Shown here: positions 38,703-46,682 of the stretch, in pieces
How positions within the stretch are numbered: position 1 is the stretch's first letter
Layout of the letters: every line of letters starts with the position of its first letter
Assembly (NCBI GenBank): GCA_963702705.1
Contig: CAVPDR010000006.1
Span: forward strand, 62,001-126,000
Origin: VRUE01 sp963702705
Lineage (GTDB): Bacteria > Actinomycetota > Thermoleophilia > Solirubrobacterales > 70-9
Reading direction: 5' to 3'
Length of the DNA: 64,000 nucleotides
The notes under the pieces: generated by a model
What the model was told of the DNA's origin: nothing
The model's input: only the letters and a program-made list of their open reading frames with translations
The model's database searches: none
Made by a program: the position numbers and the translations under genes

Positions 38703-39299
38703 TCAGCCACGCCGCGAGTGGCGGCGGGGGAGGACCGTGATCGCGAACGTTGAGGAGGCTTCGTGGATCAGGTCGACCGGGATGACAGTCGTCTTTGCAG
38801 CGCTTCGCGGTGGTTTCTCCGAACCAAAGAGCGCGACGGAGATCAGTTGCCCGCGCGGGTCGTGGCGGGCTTTGTAGCGAATGCCGGCGTAGCCGGCCTC
38901 TTGGAAGGCGAGCGCCCAGCCCTGAGTCAGGTTGTAGTCGGTTGTCGAGTGGATCTCGGCGGTGAGGCCGACGAGTCCGAGGACGGTTGGGTCGGTCAAG
39001 TCAACGACCTTCACTTTTGGCGGACGCAGCCTGGAAAGGCGTTGCGCGTCGACCAGCGGCTCCGGGATGACTCCATGGGGTCGCAGTAGGCGTCCGAACT
39101 TCTCGACGAAGGCGCCAATCGGCTCCTCGGCGAGGTAGCAAGTGCCTGACTCAGCCAGGTTGAACCTGCCATCTGGACCGACATCAAAGAACCAGGGGGT
39201 GACGTCGGCGGCATGGATCCGCCAGAGAGACCCTGTGTCGAGCTTCGCGCTGGGAAGCTTCGGGAGTTCGTCTGGGGGAGCGGAAAGGCCGCGCGGCAT
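38703..39299 (-). CDS. RES-domain toxin
   Basis: A 198-residue protein with the RES signature: Arg in LWRIHAADVTPWFFD, Glu/Ser in the GRFNLAESGTCYLAEEPIGA block and YAGIRYKARHDPRGQ near the C-terminus. RES toxins degrade or modify NAD and arrest growth. Its ATG overlaps the stop of the upstream antitoxin gene by one base (TGATG), so translation is coupled. The toxin residues look complete. Confidence 0.85.
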   Translation of the reverse strand: MPRGLSAPPDELPKLPSAKLDTGSLWRIHAADVTPWFFDVGPDGRFNLAESGTCYLAEEPIGAFVEKFGRLLRPHGVIPEPLVDAQRLSRLRPPKVKVVDLTDPTVLGLVGLTAEIHSTTDYNLTQGWALAFQEAGYAGIRYKARHDPRGQLISVALFGSEKPPRSAAKTTVIPVDLIHEASSTFAITVLPRRHSRRG

Positions 39300-39808
39300 C
39301 AACGCTTCAACTCGGCCACAGCGCGGTGAGCCGAGAGAAGCAGTGGCTCGAGGTCAGCGTCCCCAAAGGCATCGACCGGAGTCCGGTCATCGAGCTCCGG
39401 TTGAGGCGCAGTCGCGAAAGCTGCAAGCGTCCACGAGTCGAGCCCCGCATCGCCGAAGACCTCGTTGAGTTGCTTGACCGCCCCGAAGGGCGTCCCACTG
39501 GCCGCATCGAACTGCCAGCGCGGGTAGCGGATCAGTCCGGCGTCGTCGCGCAGCGCAATAACCGACCCGCTGACGACCCGCTTGCGCAGCGCCTCCCGAC
39601 TAATCCCCCCGAGCAAAATCCGAGCCTCAGCACTGGTCAGCAGCTCGCCAAGCGCCCGTTCCCAAGCCCCGCCCGCAAGCACGACCATCGCCGCCCGCCG
39701 GCCAAGAACCTCGGCATCGTCCGCTGAACTCGGCTGCCCACCGATCTCAGCAAGCGTGCGCCGAAACTCTTCGACGGTGCGATCGAGTAGCGCTGGGTTG
39801 GCTGCCAT
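39299..39808 (-). CDS. Xre/MbcA/ParS-like antitoxin
   Basis: A 169-residue protein just upstream of the RES toxin. The C-terminal segment DDRTPVDAFGDADLEPLLLS, followed by AHRAVAEL, resembles the toxin-binding domain of Xre-MbcA-ParS antitoxins. The middle has a helix-turn-helix-like segment (AEARILLGGISREALRKRV). The ATG at 39808 (MAANPALLD) is preferred to one 10 codons upstream. It should neutralise the toxin and repress the operon. Family assignment rests on position and this C-terminal pattern. Confidence 0.75.
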   Translation of the reverse strand: MAANPALLDRTVEEFRRTLAEIGGQPSSADDAEVLGRRAAMVVLAGGAWERALGELLTSAEARILLGGISREALRKRVVSGSVIALRDDAGLIRYPRWQFDAASGTPFGAVKQLNEVFGDAGLDSWTLAAFATAPQPELDDRTPVDAFGDADLEPLLLSAHRAVAELKR

Positions 39809-39911
39809 TGGACCGGATGGTAGCGTCAACCCCGTCAACGGTCAAATCGACCTTGGTCAATCGCAATAAACATTTGGGGATTCTTTTTCACTCTGCCGCG
39901 ATGCATCCAAG

Positions 39912-40277
39912 ATGGCTAGGCTCAGCATCATCGAGGGCAGTGGTGGGGAGAATCTGACTCAGTTCAGCGCAGCGCCGTCGGCGCTTGGCTACCTCTACCA
40001 GTTTGAGACGGTGTGGCGGAAGTTGTGGAAGCTCACCCACTGCATCCCGACGAGGTCCCGTGCCGGGTTGAGGACCCGTTCCGCGACTTTGCCCCGGATC
40101 AGCTCGGTGCCTACGTCGGAGGCGAAGACGGGCTCCGATGGGCCGGGAGTAATTTGCCTCCCGATGCGCGATCAGCCTTGCTGTCATCCGTGGCGCCAGC
40201 GGGATGTCTCGGCGCCCGGCGCCGCTCTTAGCCGTCTCACGGGACGGCTCCTTGTCGCCCTGGGTCACCACGGATAG
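39912..40277 (+). pseudogene. Remnant of an accessory gene (possibly defence-related)
   Basis: The N-terminal residues NLTQFSAAPSALGYLYQFE resemble the start of large proteins in defence or nuclease families in which a SALGYLYQ motif opens the domain. After about residue 40 the sequence loses protein character (many Arg/Ser/Cys, no pattern) and ends at 40277. It therefore seems to be a decayed 5' fragment. The family link is a weak impression, not a proved match. Confidence 0.35.
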
Positions 40278-40352
40278 GCTGGCCTGAGCATCGCCATAGC
40301 GTCGTTGTCCCGTTTGTCAACGGCGATTCACGAACGAGGATGAGGAGCATTA

Positions 40353-41666
40353 ATGTCGGCTGAGCAGGGCGACGCGCACCGGCTGGCCGCGCTCGTGGCG
40401 CTCGTGAGCACGGCTGTCCTCGCATTCCTCAGCGTCGACATCGCCCTTTCTCAGTTTCCCCGGGGTCTGATCGTCTTTGCCGGCCTCGTCCTCGCACTCG
40501 CGGCGGCTTGGTACGCCCTGACCCGCACCGGGGGCGCGAGGCTTCTGGGGTCGGGAATCGCGACCCTGGCAGTGGTGGGAATCGTCGCCGCGTTGATCGC
40601 CGACGGCGATCACGTCGCGCAGGCTCTCGTGATCGTGGCGGGCTTGGCACTGGCCCTCCTTGCGACGCGATCGGCCTTCAGGGTCCACGTCCCGCTCCAC
40701 CCGGCGCCGGACCCCCGCCACCCCGTGCTCTTCTACAACCCCAAGTCGGGCGGGGGAAAGGCCGAGAAGTTCCACCTTGCCGACGAGGCAAGGGCTCGTG
40801 GCATCGAGCCGATCGAGCTGAAGCTTGGCACCGACCTCGAGCAGCTTGTGCGCGGCGCGGTGGCCGATGGAGCCGATGCGCTGGCGATGGCCGGCGGCGA
40901 CGGATCCCAGGCGGTCGTTGCCATGGTTGCCGCCGAGCAGGGTCTCCCATATGCCTGTATTCCGGCCGGGACGCGCAACCACTTCGCGCTCGACCTCGGG
41001 GTCGACCGCGACGATGTCGTCGGCGCGCTCGACGCCTTCGTCGGCGGTCGCGAAAGGCGGGTCGACCTCGCCGAGGTCAACGGCCGCGTATTCGTCAACA
41101 ACGTCTCGATCGGCCTCTACGCCGAGGCTGTCCAGCGCGAGGGCTATCGGGAGGCGAAGCTGCGGACCATCCTCGACACGTTGCCCGAGGTGCTGGGGCC
41201 CGAGGGCAAAGGGCTGGACCTGCGCTGGACCGGACCTGGAGGGCATGAGCACTCCTCCGGTGCGGCGATCCTCGTCTCCAACAATCGCTACCGCCTGGGG
41301 CGCGCGGTCGGCTCGGGCACCCGGCCGAGGATCGACGACGGGCTGCTGGGGGTCACAGTCGCTTCCGCGCCGGTTGCCGGCCGGCGCCTATTCCAGCGGC
41401 CTTGGCGAGAGTGGTCCGCACCCGCCTTCGAGGTTGACGCAGACGGCCCGATCGCCGCGGGCATCGACGGCGAGGCGGTATCTCTGGACGCGCCGCTGTG
41501 CTTCAGGATCTTGCCGGCGGCGTTGGGGGTGCGGATCGCCGCGGCGCATCCCGGAGTCTCTCCGTCCGCGGCGATGCCCGAGGGCGCCTGGGAGACCGTT
41601 CTCGCGCTGGTGCGGATCGCCGTGGGAAGAGCGCCGAAACCAAAAACTCAAAGGAAAGAGGTTTGA
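40353..41666 (+). CDS. Diacylglycerol/lipid kinase family protein with membrane N-terminus
   Basis: A 437-residue protein. Four hydrophobic helices occupy about residues 10-110. The DAGK catalytic domain follows, with VLFYNPKSGGGKAEK (nucleotide loop), DALAMAGGDGSQAVVAMVA and IPAGTRNHFALDLGVDRD. It should phosphorylate a membrane lipid alcohol with ATP at the inner face. Membrane-helix fusion is less common than the soluble YegS/BmrU type. A PAP2 phosphatase gene follows 36 bases later, suggesting the two act in lipid phosphate turnover. Confidence 0.88.
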   Translation: MSAEQGDAHRLAALVALVSTAVLAFLSVDIALSQFPRGLIVFAGLVLALAAAWYALTRTGGARLLGSGIATLAVVGIVAALIADGDHVAQALVIVAGLALALLATRSAFRVHVPLHPAPDPRHPVLFYNPKSGGGKAEKFHLADEARARGIEPIELKLGTDLEQLVRGAVADGADALAMAGGDGSQAVVAMVAAEQGLPYACIPAGTRNHFALDLGVDRDDVVGALDAFVGGRERRVDLAEVNGRVFVNNVSIGLYAEAVQREGYREAKLRTILDTLPEVLGPEGKGLDLRWTGPGGHEHSSGAAILVSNNRYRLGRAVGSGTRPRIDDGLLGVTVASAPVAGRRLFQRPWREWSAPAFEVDADGPIAAGIDGEAVSLDAPLCFRILPAALGVRIAAAHPGVSPSAAMPEGAWETVLALVRIAVGRAPKPKTQRKEV

Positions 41667-41702
41667 CGGACACCGTCGAGTCGGGCTTGAGATCATCGCC
41701 CG

Positions 41703-42251
41703 ATGGCCGGGTGGCTCAATGAAGCAAAGGCAGTCGATACTGCCGTCTATGGAGCGATCGCCGCCAGCGACACTCCCTCGCTGGACATCGCCATGCGCGG
41801 TCTCTCCCGCGCAGCCGATCACAGCAAGCTCTGGTTCGCTGTCGCGGCCGGGTTGGCCCTCCTTGGCGGGCGCGGTGGCCGGCTTGCGGCTCGGAAAGGT
41901 CTCGTCTCGCTCGGCATCGCCTCCGCCTTTGCCAACCTGGTCGCCAAGCCGCTGACCACCCGGCGGCGCCCCGCGAGGAGGGAGGCCGAGGAGCTCGCAA
42001 GGCGCCACGTCCAAATGCCGCGCTCGAGCTCCTTTCCCTCCGGCCACGCTGCCTCCGCCTTCGCATTCGCCGCCGGCGCCGGCGCCGCACAGCCGATGCT
42101 CTCAGCGCCGCTACGGGCCCTGGCGACGCTGGTCGGGTATTCCAGGGTCCATACCGGTGTCCACTATCCCGCTGACGTGCTCGCGGGCGCCTTCATCGGG
42201 GTCAGCGCGGCGGAGTTGGCCGGCCACCTGCTGGATCGCGGCGGACGATGA
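41703..42251 (+). CDS. PAP2-family phosphatase
   Basis: A 182-residue membrane protein with the three PAP2 motifs: KPLTTRRRPARRE, SSSFPSGHAASAF and YSRVHTGVHYPADVLAG. These give the complete active site. It likely removes phosphate from the kind of lipid the upstream kinase makes, or from undecaprenyl pyrophosphate. The ATG at 41703 begins shortly after the kinase stop; the two are probably one operon. Confidence 0.9.
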   Translation: MAGWLNEAKAVDTAVYGAIAASDTPSLDIAMRGLSRAADHSKLWFAVAAGLALLGGRGGRLAARKGLVSLGIASAFANLVAKPLTTRRRPARREAEELARRHVQMPRSSSFPSGHAASAFAFAAGAGAAQPMLSAPLRALATLVGYSRVHTGVHYPADVLAGAFIGVSAAELAGHLLDRGGR

Positions 42252-42585
42252 GAGGCTGTCGATCTCCAAGAAGAGGACGCCCGGTACCTCGCTCTCCACG
42301 TGCTGCCCCCGCCGCCAGGGCCCTGAGGCGGCCCTGGCGATCGCGGTAGTCGTCCTCCTCGCCAACGGCGTGCTCCAGCAACTGGTGCAGCCGATCGCCT
42401 ACGGCGCTGCCCTCGACCTCCACCCCCTGGCGGTTCTGATCGCCACCATTGCCGGCGGTTGCCTCTTCGGCACCATCGGCCTCATCCTCGCGGCTCCGCT
42501 CGTCTCCGCAGGGGTCAGGATCTCCGCCGAGCTCGCCGCCGCCCGCTCCTCGGCAGAGCAAGCCGAGGCTGTGCCTGGCCAGTGA
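42250..42585 (+). pseudogene. C-terminal fragment of an AI-2E (UPF0118) family transporter
   Basis: The reading frame contains LANGVLQQLVQPIAYGAALD, LHPLAVLIATIAGGCLFGTI and GLILAAPLVSAGVRI, i.e. the last two or three helices of the AI-2E transporter family. No start codon or N-terminal part is present, and the frame enters from PAP2 sequence. It is the remnant of a truncated gene. The fragment lies between PAP2 and the convergent glycosyltransferase. Confidence 0.6.
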
Positions 42586-42595
42586 GAGAAGGCGG

Positions 42596-43987
42596 CTACT
42601 TCCAACGTCGTGGCGCCCCGGCCAGGTATTCCGTGTAGCCGCGCAGGGCGGCCGGCGAGACCAGTGCCCGATAGGCGAACAGGTAGCCGAAGAAACCCAA
42701 GGCGTCGTGCCGGGGATGGAATCCGAGGCGGCGAAAGACGTGCCGCTCCTGCCACCTGCGCAGCAGCCCGTAGATGACGAGGGTGATCGGCAGCACCAGC
42801 ATCGACCACCACGAGAACAGCAGTGGATAACCCGCGATGAAGAGGACGATGCCCGGCACCCAGAAGAAGACATAGCCGATGTCGAGGAGCGGCACGAGGT
42901 AGTCGAGCCCGCAGACGAACCTGGCCAAGACTCTCGGCTGCTCGGCGGGGGGGTTGCGCCGAAGGCCCTCAAGCATCCCCTGCGCCCAGCGTGATCGTTG
43001 ACGCATCAGCTGGGGGATCCGCTCCGGCGCGGCGGTGGCGCCGAGCGCGCACGGCTCGTATTCGACGAGCCCGCGGGACGCCATCATCGACCAGGTGAGG
43101 ACGATGTCCTCGCCGATCGCATCGGGCCAGCCCCCGACGGCGCGAACGTCGTCCGTCCGGTACGCGGAAAAAGCGCCCTGGGCGACGAGGGTGCTGTGGT
43201 AGGCCGACTGCATTCGCTTGATCCCGTTGATTCCGAGCCGGTAGTCCCAGCTCTGCATCCTGGTCAGCAGGTTGCGCGTCGGGCTCTCAACGAACAGGGC
43301 GCCCGCGCAGGCGCATACATGCCGCCCTTCGGGTTCGCCCATCAGCCTGCTGACCAGATACCCCAGAGCGTCCGGGTGCAAGAGGGTGTCGGCGTCAACG
43401 GTGACCACGATCGGGGTCTCGACGCTCTCCAGCGCTCTGTTCAGCGCCCGCCACTTTCCCGCCTGCGGCTCGGGGATGACCCGCAGTTTCAGCCCGTGAC
43501 GCCGCGCCGTCTCCCCGGCGACCTCGGCGGTGCGGTCGGTCGAGTTGTTGTCGGCGAGGATCGCGGTGAGCGGCCCATCGTAGGAGAGGTCCGCAATCTT
43601 CTCCAGGGTCGGCCCGATGGCCGACTCCTCGTCCCGAGCGGCGGTCACGACGGTCACGGGAGGCCACTCACCTTGCGGCCATGGGCCACTGGGCGGATCG
43701 AGCGAAGGTACGCGGTAGCGCAGTGTGATCAGCGTGAAGACCATGAAGCCGATCAGCACGGCTGGGACGTAGGCGAGGAAGGTCGGGATCACCCAGGCCA
43801 TCACCGGGCCGATCGCATCGTGCAGCTCGGCCCGCCATGGAGAGGACGCCCAGACGGCGAACGCCACGTATGCGGCGGTCAACCCCAACGCCATCGCGAA
43901 CCTGAGCGTCGTGGAGGCTTCCTTGCGCGACCAGGCGCGCGCTTTGTGGCGGATCGGGGTCCGGCCAGCGGACATGGCTTGCGACAT
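42596..43987 (-). CDS. Membrane glycosyltransferase family 2 (processive polysaccharide synthase-like)
   Basis: A 463-residue protein with two N-terminal helices (about residues 30-47 and 62-88), a GT2 domain and four C-terminal helices. Motifs are VTVVTAARDEESAIG, ILADNNSTDRTAEVA, VTVDADTLLHPDAL (metal DxD), GEDIVLTWSMM and RQRSRWAQGML (the QxxRW-type acceptor motif). This is the layout of poly-N-acetylglucosamine or hyaluronan synthases, which build and export a polysaccharide from UDP-sugars. No accessory polysaccharide genes adjoin it, so the product is unknown. Confidence 0.87.
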   Translation of the reverse strand: MSQAMSAGRTPIRHKARAWSRKEASTTLRFAMALGLTAAYVAFAVWASSPWRAELHDAIGPVMAWVIPTFLAYVPAVLIGFMVFTLITLRYRVPSLDPPSGPWPQGEWPPVTVVTAARDEESAIGPTLEKIADLSYDGPLTAILADNNSTDRTAEVAGETARRHGLKLRVIPEPQAGKWRALNRALESVETPIVVTVDADTLLHPDALGYLVSRLMGEPEGRHVCACAGALFVESPTRNLLTRMQSWDYRLGINGIKRMQSAYHSTLVAQGAFSAYRTDDVRAVGGWPDAIGEDIVLTWSMMASRGLVEYEPCALGATAAPERIPQLMRQRSRWAQGMLEGLRRNPPAEQPRVLARFVCGLDYLVPLLDIGYVFFWVPGIVLFIAGYPLLFSWWSMLVLPITLVIYGLLRRWQERHVFRRLGFHPRHDALGFFGYLFAYRALVSPAALRGYTEYLAGAPRRWK

Positions 43988-44200
43988 GCCGTCAGCGTTC
44001 CACAGGCGATGGACAACCGGGACCGCTCTCGAATGAATGTCCTAAGCGCGACCTCGCCGGGAGTCCAGCGATTTAGTGGTATCGGACAAGAAACCTCTAC
44101 TCGTCCCGAGGCGCGTTAGAGTGACCTTGGCGAGCAGCTGCCGAGCTGCCGGCCCCGAAATGAGAGCGGAGCCGCACGCCTTTGAGGGAAGGAGAATTCA

Positions 44201-44611
44201 ATGGAGGCTGGTCGGAGTTCGAGGCCACCTGTCGGAGGCCAGCGTTCCACCTGGATCGCATTCGCCGGAGTGATGATGGTGATCCTCGGCTTCCTCGATG
44301 CGATCTGGGGGCTGGCGGCGATCCTCAACGATGAAGTCGTTGTAGTTGGCGGCCATGGCGCCCTGATCTTCGACATCACCGCCTGGGGCTGGTTTCAACT
44401 GATCCTCGGTGCGGTGATCGGGCTTACGGGGTTCGGTCTGCTCGTCGGTAACGAAGTGGCTCGCGTCCTGGGGATCTTCCTCTTGGCGCTCAACGCCGTT
44501 CTGCAGGTCGTCTGGTTCCCCGCGGCGCCACTGTGGGCGTTCCTGATGATCGTCCTCGACGTCGTGATCATCTATCAGCTGACGGTCAACTGGTCTGAGC
44601 AGGAGGGATGA
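44201..44611 (+). CDS. DUF7144-like four-helix membrane protein
   Basis: A 136-residue protein. Helices are at WIAFAGVMMVILGFLDAIWG, AWGWFQLILGAVIGLTGFGL, VLGIFLLALNAVLQVVWF and LWAFLMIVLDVVIIYQL. It is a paralogue of the 32118-32501 product, with the same WGW motif and spacing. A good ribosome site (GGAAGGAG) precedes the ATG. Its stop overlaps the next gene by 4 nt (ATGA). Confidence 0.8.
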   Translation: MEAGRSSRPPVGGQRSTWIAFAGVMMVILGFLDAIWGLAAILNDEVVVVGGHGALIFDITAWGWFQLILGAVIGLTGFGLLVGNEVARVLGIFLLALNAVLQVVWFPAAPLWAFLMIVLDVVIIYQLTVNWSEQEG

Positions 44612-45006
44612 CCGTGGCGCTCGCGGACATCAGCTTCGGCGAAGGACTGCTTTTCATCTTCGAGTTCTTTTTGCTCTTCGCCTGGATCTGGATTCTCATC
44701 TCGATCATCGGTGACCTATTCCGTGACCACGAGCTGTCGGGAGTGGCTAAGGCCGTTTGGGTGTTCTTCTTGGTCTTCCTGCCGTTCCTCGGGGTGCTGC
44801 TCTATCTGATCGTTCGTGGCAACGGGATGCGCGACCGCACGATCAAGGCTCAGGTCGATGCCAAGAAGGAGTTCGATAGCTACGTTCGCGAGCAGGCGCA
44901 GACCGGCTCTCCCGCCGATGAACTCCACAAGCTCGCCGAGCTGAAAGACAAAGGAGCGCTTTCGGCCGAGGAGTTCGACCGGGCGAAGTCGAAGTTGCTT
45001 GCCTGA
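44608..45006 (+). CDS. Membrane protein with C-terminal SHOCT domain
   Basis: A 132-residue protein. It has two membrane helices (residues 10-35 and 48-68, with VWVFFLVFLPFLGVLLYLIV, a PLDc_N-like pattern) and a C-terminal short SHOCT module (LHKLAELKDKGALSAEEFDR then AKSKLL). SHOCT modules are thought to mediate oligomerisation. Co-translated with the upstream four-helix protein and abutting the MFS gene, so it may modulate one of them; this is inference. Confidence 0.82.
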   Translation: MTVALADISFGEGLLFIFEFFLLFAWIWILISIIGDLFRDHELSGVAKAVWVFFLVFLPFLGVLLYLIVRGNGMRDRTIKAQVDAKKEFDSYVREQAQTGSPADELHKLAELKDKGALSAEEFDRAKSKLLA

Positions 45007-46608
45007 GTGCATGTGACACCAGAGCCCGCTCCTGCCGGTTCGGAGGGAGCGGGCAGCACGCGGTTGGCATTCGTTCTCGCGATGGCGATGTTCGTGCTCG
45101 TCGTCGACACCTCGCTGATGAACGTCTCGATCTCCGCTGTGGTCGGGGATCTCCATACGACGGTCAGCGGTGTCCAGTCGGCGATTGCGCTGGAGGCCCT
45201 GGTCTCTGCGGCGTTCATCTTGATCAGCAGCAAGGTCGGCGACCTGATCGGGCGAAAGCGCGCATTTGTGCTGGGCCTGCTGGGCTATGCGACCGGCGCC
45301 CTGGCGATGACGTTGGCCCAGGGCCTGGGCACGATCGTCGTCTTTTGGGCAATCGTCGGCGGCCTGGGCGCTTCCTTGTTGCTGCCCGCGATGCAGTCGC
45401 TGATTCGCGGGAACTTCGAGGGCAAGGCGCAGAAGAAGGCGTATGCCCTGGTCGGCGCCGCGGCTGCGGTCGCGGCTGCGGTCGGGCCGCTCCTCGGTGG
45501 CTTCGTGACGACCTTCCTCTCGTGGCGGGTCGGCTTTCTCCTCGAGCTGGTCGTGATCGCGGTAGTCCTGCTCAACATCAAGCTCGTTCGCGACGTGCCC
45601 TACGCCGGTCCCCGCCAAATCGACGTAAGGGGCTCGATCCTCTCGGTCATCGGCATGGGCGGCGTCGTTCTGGGGATTCTGATCTGGCAGGAGGGAGGCG
45701 AGTTCGTCGGGCTGACGATCGCGATCGGCGCGCTCGCGCTATGGGCGTTGGCCCGTTGGCTGGTTCGCCGCCACCGCGAAGGGAAGCCGACCCTGCTTGA
45801 CCCGGACCTCTTCCGGCACCCCAACTTCAGGATCGGGATCTCCCAGCAGGCGCTCCAGAACATCACCCTGGGCGGCGCGATGATCGCGCTGCCGATCTTT
45901 CTCCAGATCTCGCTCGAATACAACGCCCTGCAGACCGGCCTGACCCTCGCTCCGCTCTCGCTGACCATGTTCGCGGCAGCGATCCTTGCCGGGCGGAACA
46001 AGAGGGGCCGCCGCCCGTCCTCGATCATCCGCCCGGGCTTCGCGCTCAGCACCGTCGGCATGGCACTGATCGTCCCGATCGTGCCCGAGGCGGACTCCGG
46101 CTGGTATCTCGCCATCCCGCTGGCGATCGCCGGAGCCGGGCTCGGCCTGCTGGTCTCCCAGCTCAACAACTACACGCTCGCTCCGATCGACGAGGAGCGG
46201 ATCAGCGAGGCGGCCGGGGTGAACTCGGCGGCGGGTTCCTTTGGGCTCTCGTTCGGACTGGCGATGGCCGGGGGAGTGCTGTTGGCGGTCCTCTCGCTCA
46301 GCTTCACCAACATGACCGAGGGAAGCACCGTGATCCCCGCGAATCAGCAGGAGCAGATCGCGGAAAAGCTCGACGAAGACGCGGAAGTGACGAGCAATGC
46401 GAAGCTCGAACAGCTCCTCGCCGAAGAGCCAAGGGCGGTTCAGGATGAAGTCCTCAGCATCAACACGGATGCGACGAACCGCTCCCTGCAGGTGGCACTG
46501 CTGGTTCCCATCATCGCCGGCCTGATCGGGCTCTTCAATTCCTTCCGGATGATGCGGCTGCCGGAAATCGAGCCGCGAGCCTCAATCGAGGGCGGGGTGG
46601 TCATTTAG
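45007..46608 (+). CDS. MFS drug-exporter-like transporter (DHA2 type, about 14 helices)
   Basis: A 533-residue permease. Motif A-like sequence DLIGRKRAFVLG and an early VVDTSLMNVSISAVVGDL (motif D1-like) mark the DHA2 proton-antiporter group, and LPAMQSLIRGNFEG resembles motif C/B regions. A large extracytoplasmic loop occurs near residues 440-500 (NQQEQIAEKLDEDAEVTS). It should export drugs or metabolites using the proton gradient. The GTG start at 45007 begins directly after the SHOCT gene stop. The next gene is a TetR-type regulator, the usual partner, which may repress it. Confidence 0.88.
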   Translation: MHVTPEPAPAGSEGAGSTRLAFVLAMAMFVLVVDTSLMNVSISAVVGDLHTTVSGVQSAIALEALVSAAFILISSKVGDLIGRKRAFVLGLLGYATGALAMTLAQGLGTIVVFWAIVGGLGASLLLPAMQSLIRGNFEGKAQKKAYALVGAAAAVAAAVGPLLGGFVTTFLSWRVGFLLELVVIAVVLLNIKLVRDVPYAGPRQIDVRGSILSVIGMGGVVLGILIWQEGGEFVGLTIAIGALALWALARWLVRRHREGKPTLLDPDLFRHPNFRIGISQQALQNITLGGAMIALPIFLQISLEYNALQTGLTLAPLSLTMFAAAILAGRNKRGRRPSSIIRPGFALSTVGMALIVPIVPEADSGWYLAIPLAIAGAGLGLLVSQLNNYTLAPIDEERISEAAGVNSAAGSFGLSFGLAMAGGVLLAVLSLSFTNMTEGSTVIPANQQEQIAEKLDEDAEVTSNAKLEQLLAEEPRAVQDEVLSINTDATNRSLQVALLVPIIAGLIGLFNSFRMMRLPEIEPRASIEGGVVI

Positions 46609-46682
46609 GCAGATACCGGTGGGCAGATTTTGCCTATCTGGCGTAGCAGCTTTGGCGCACTCCCTGTTTTGGTATTGACGAA

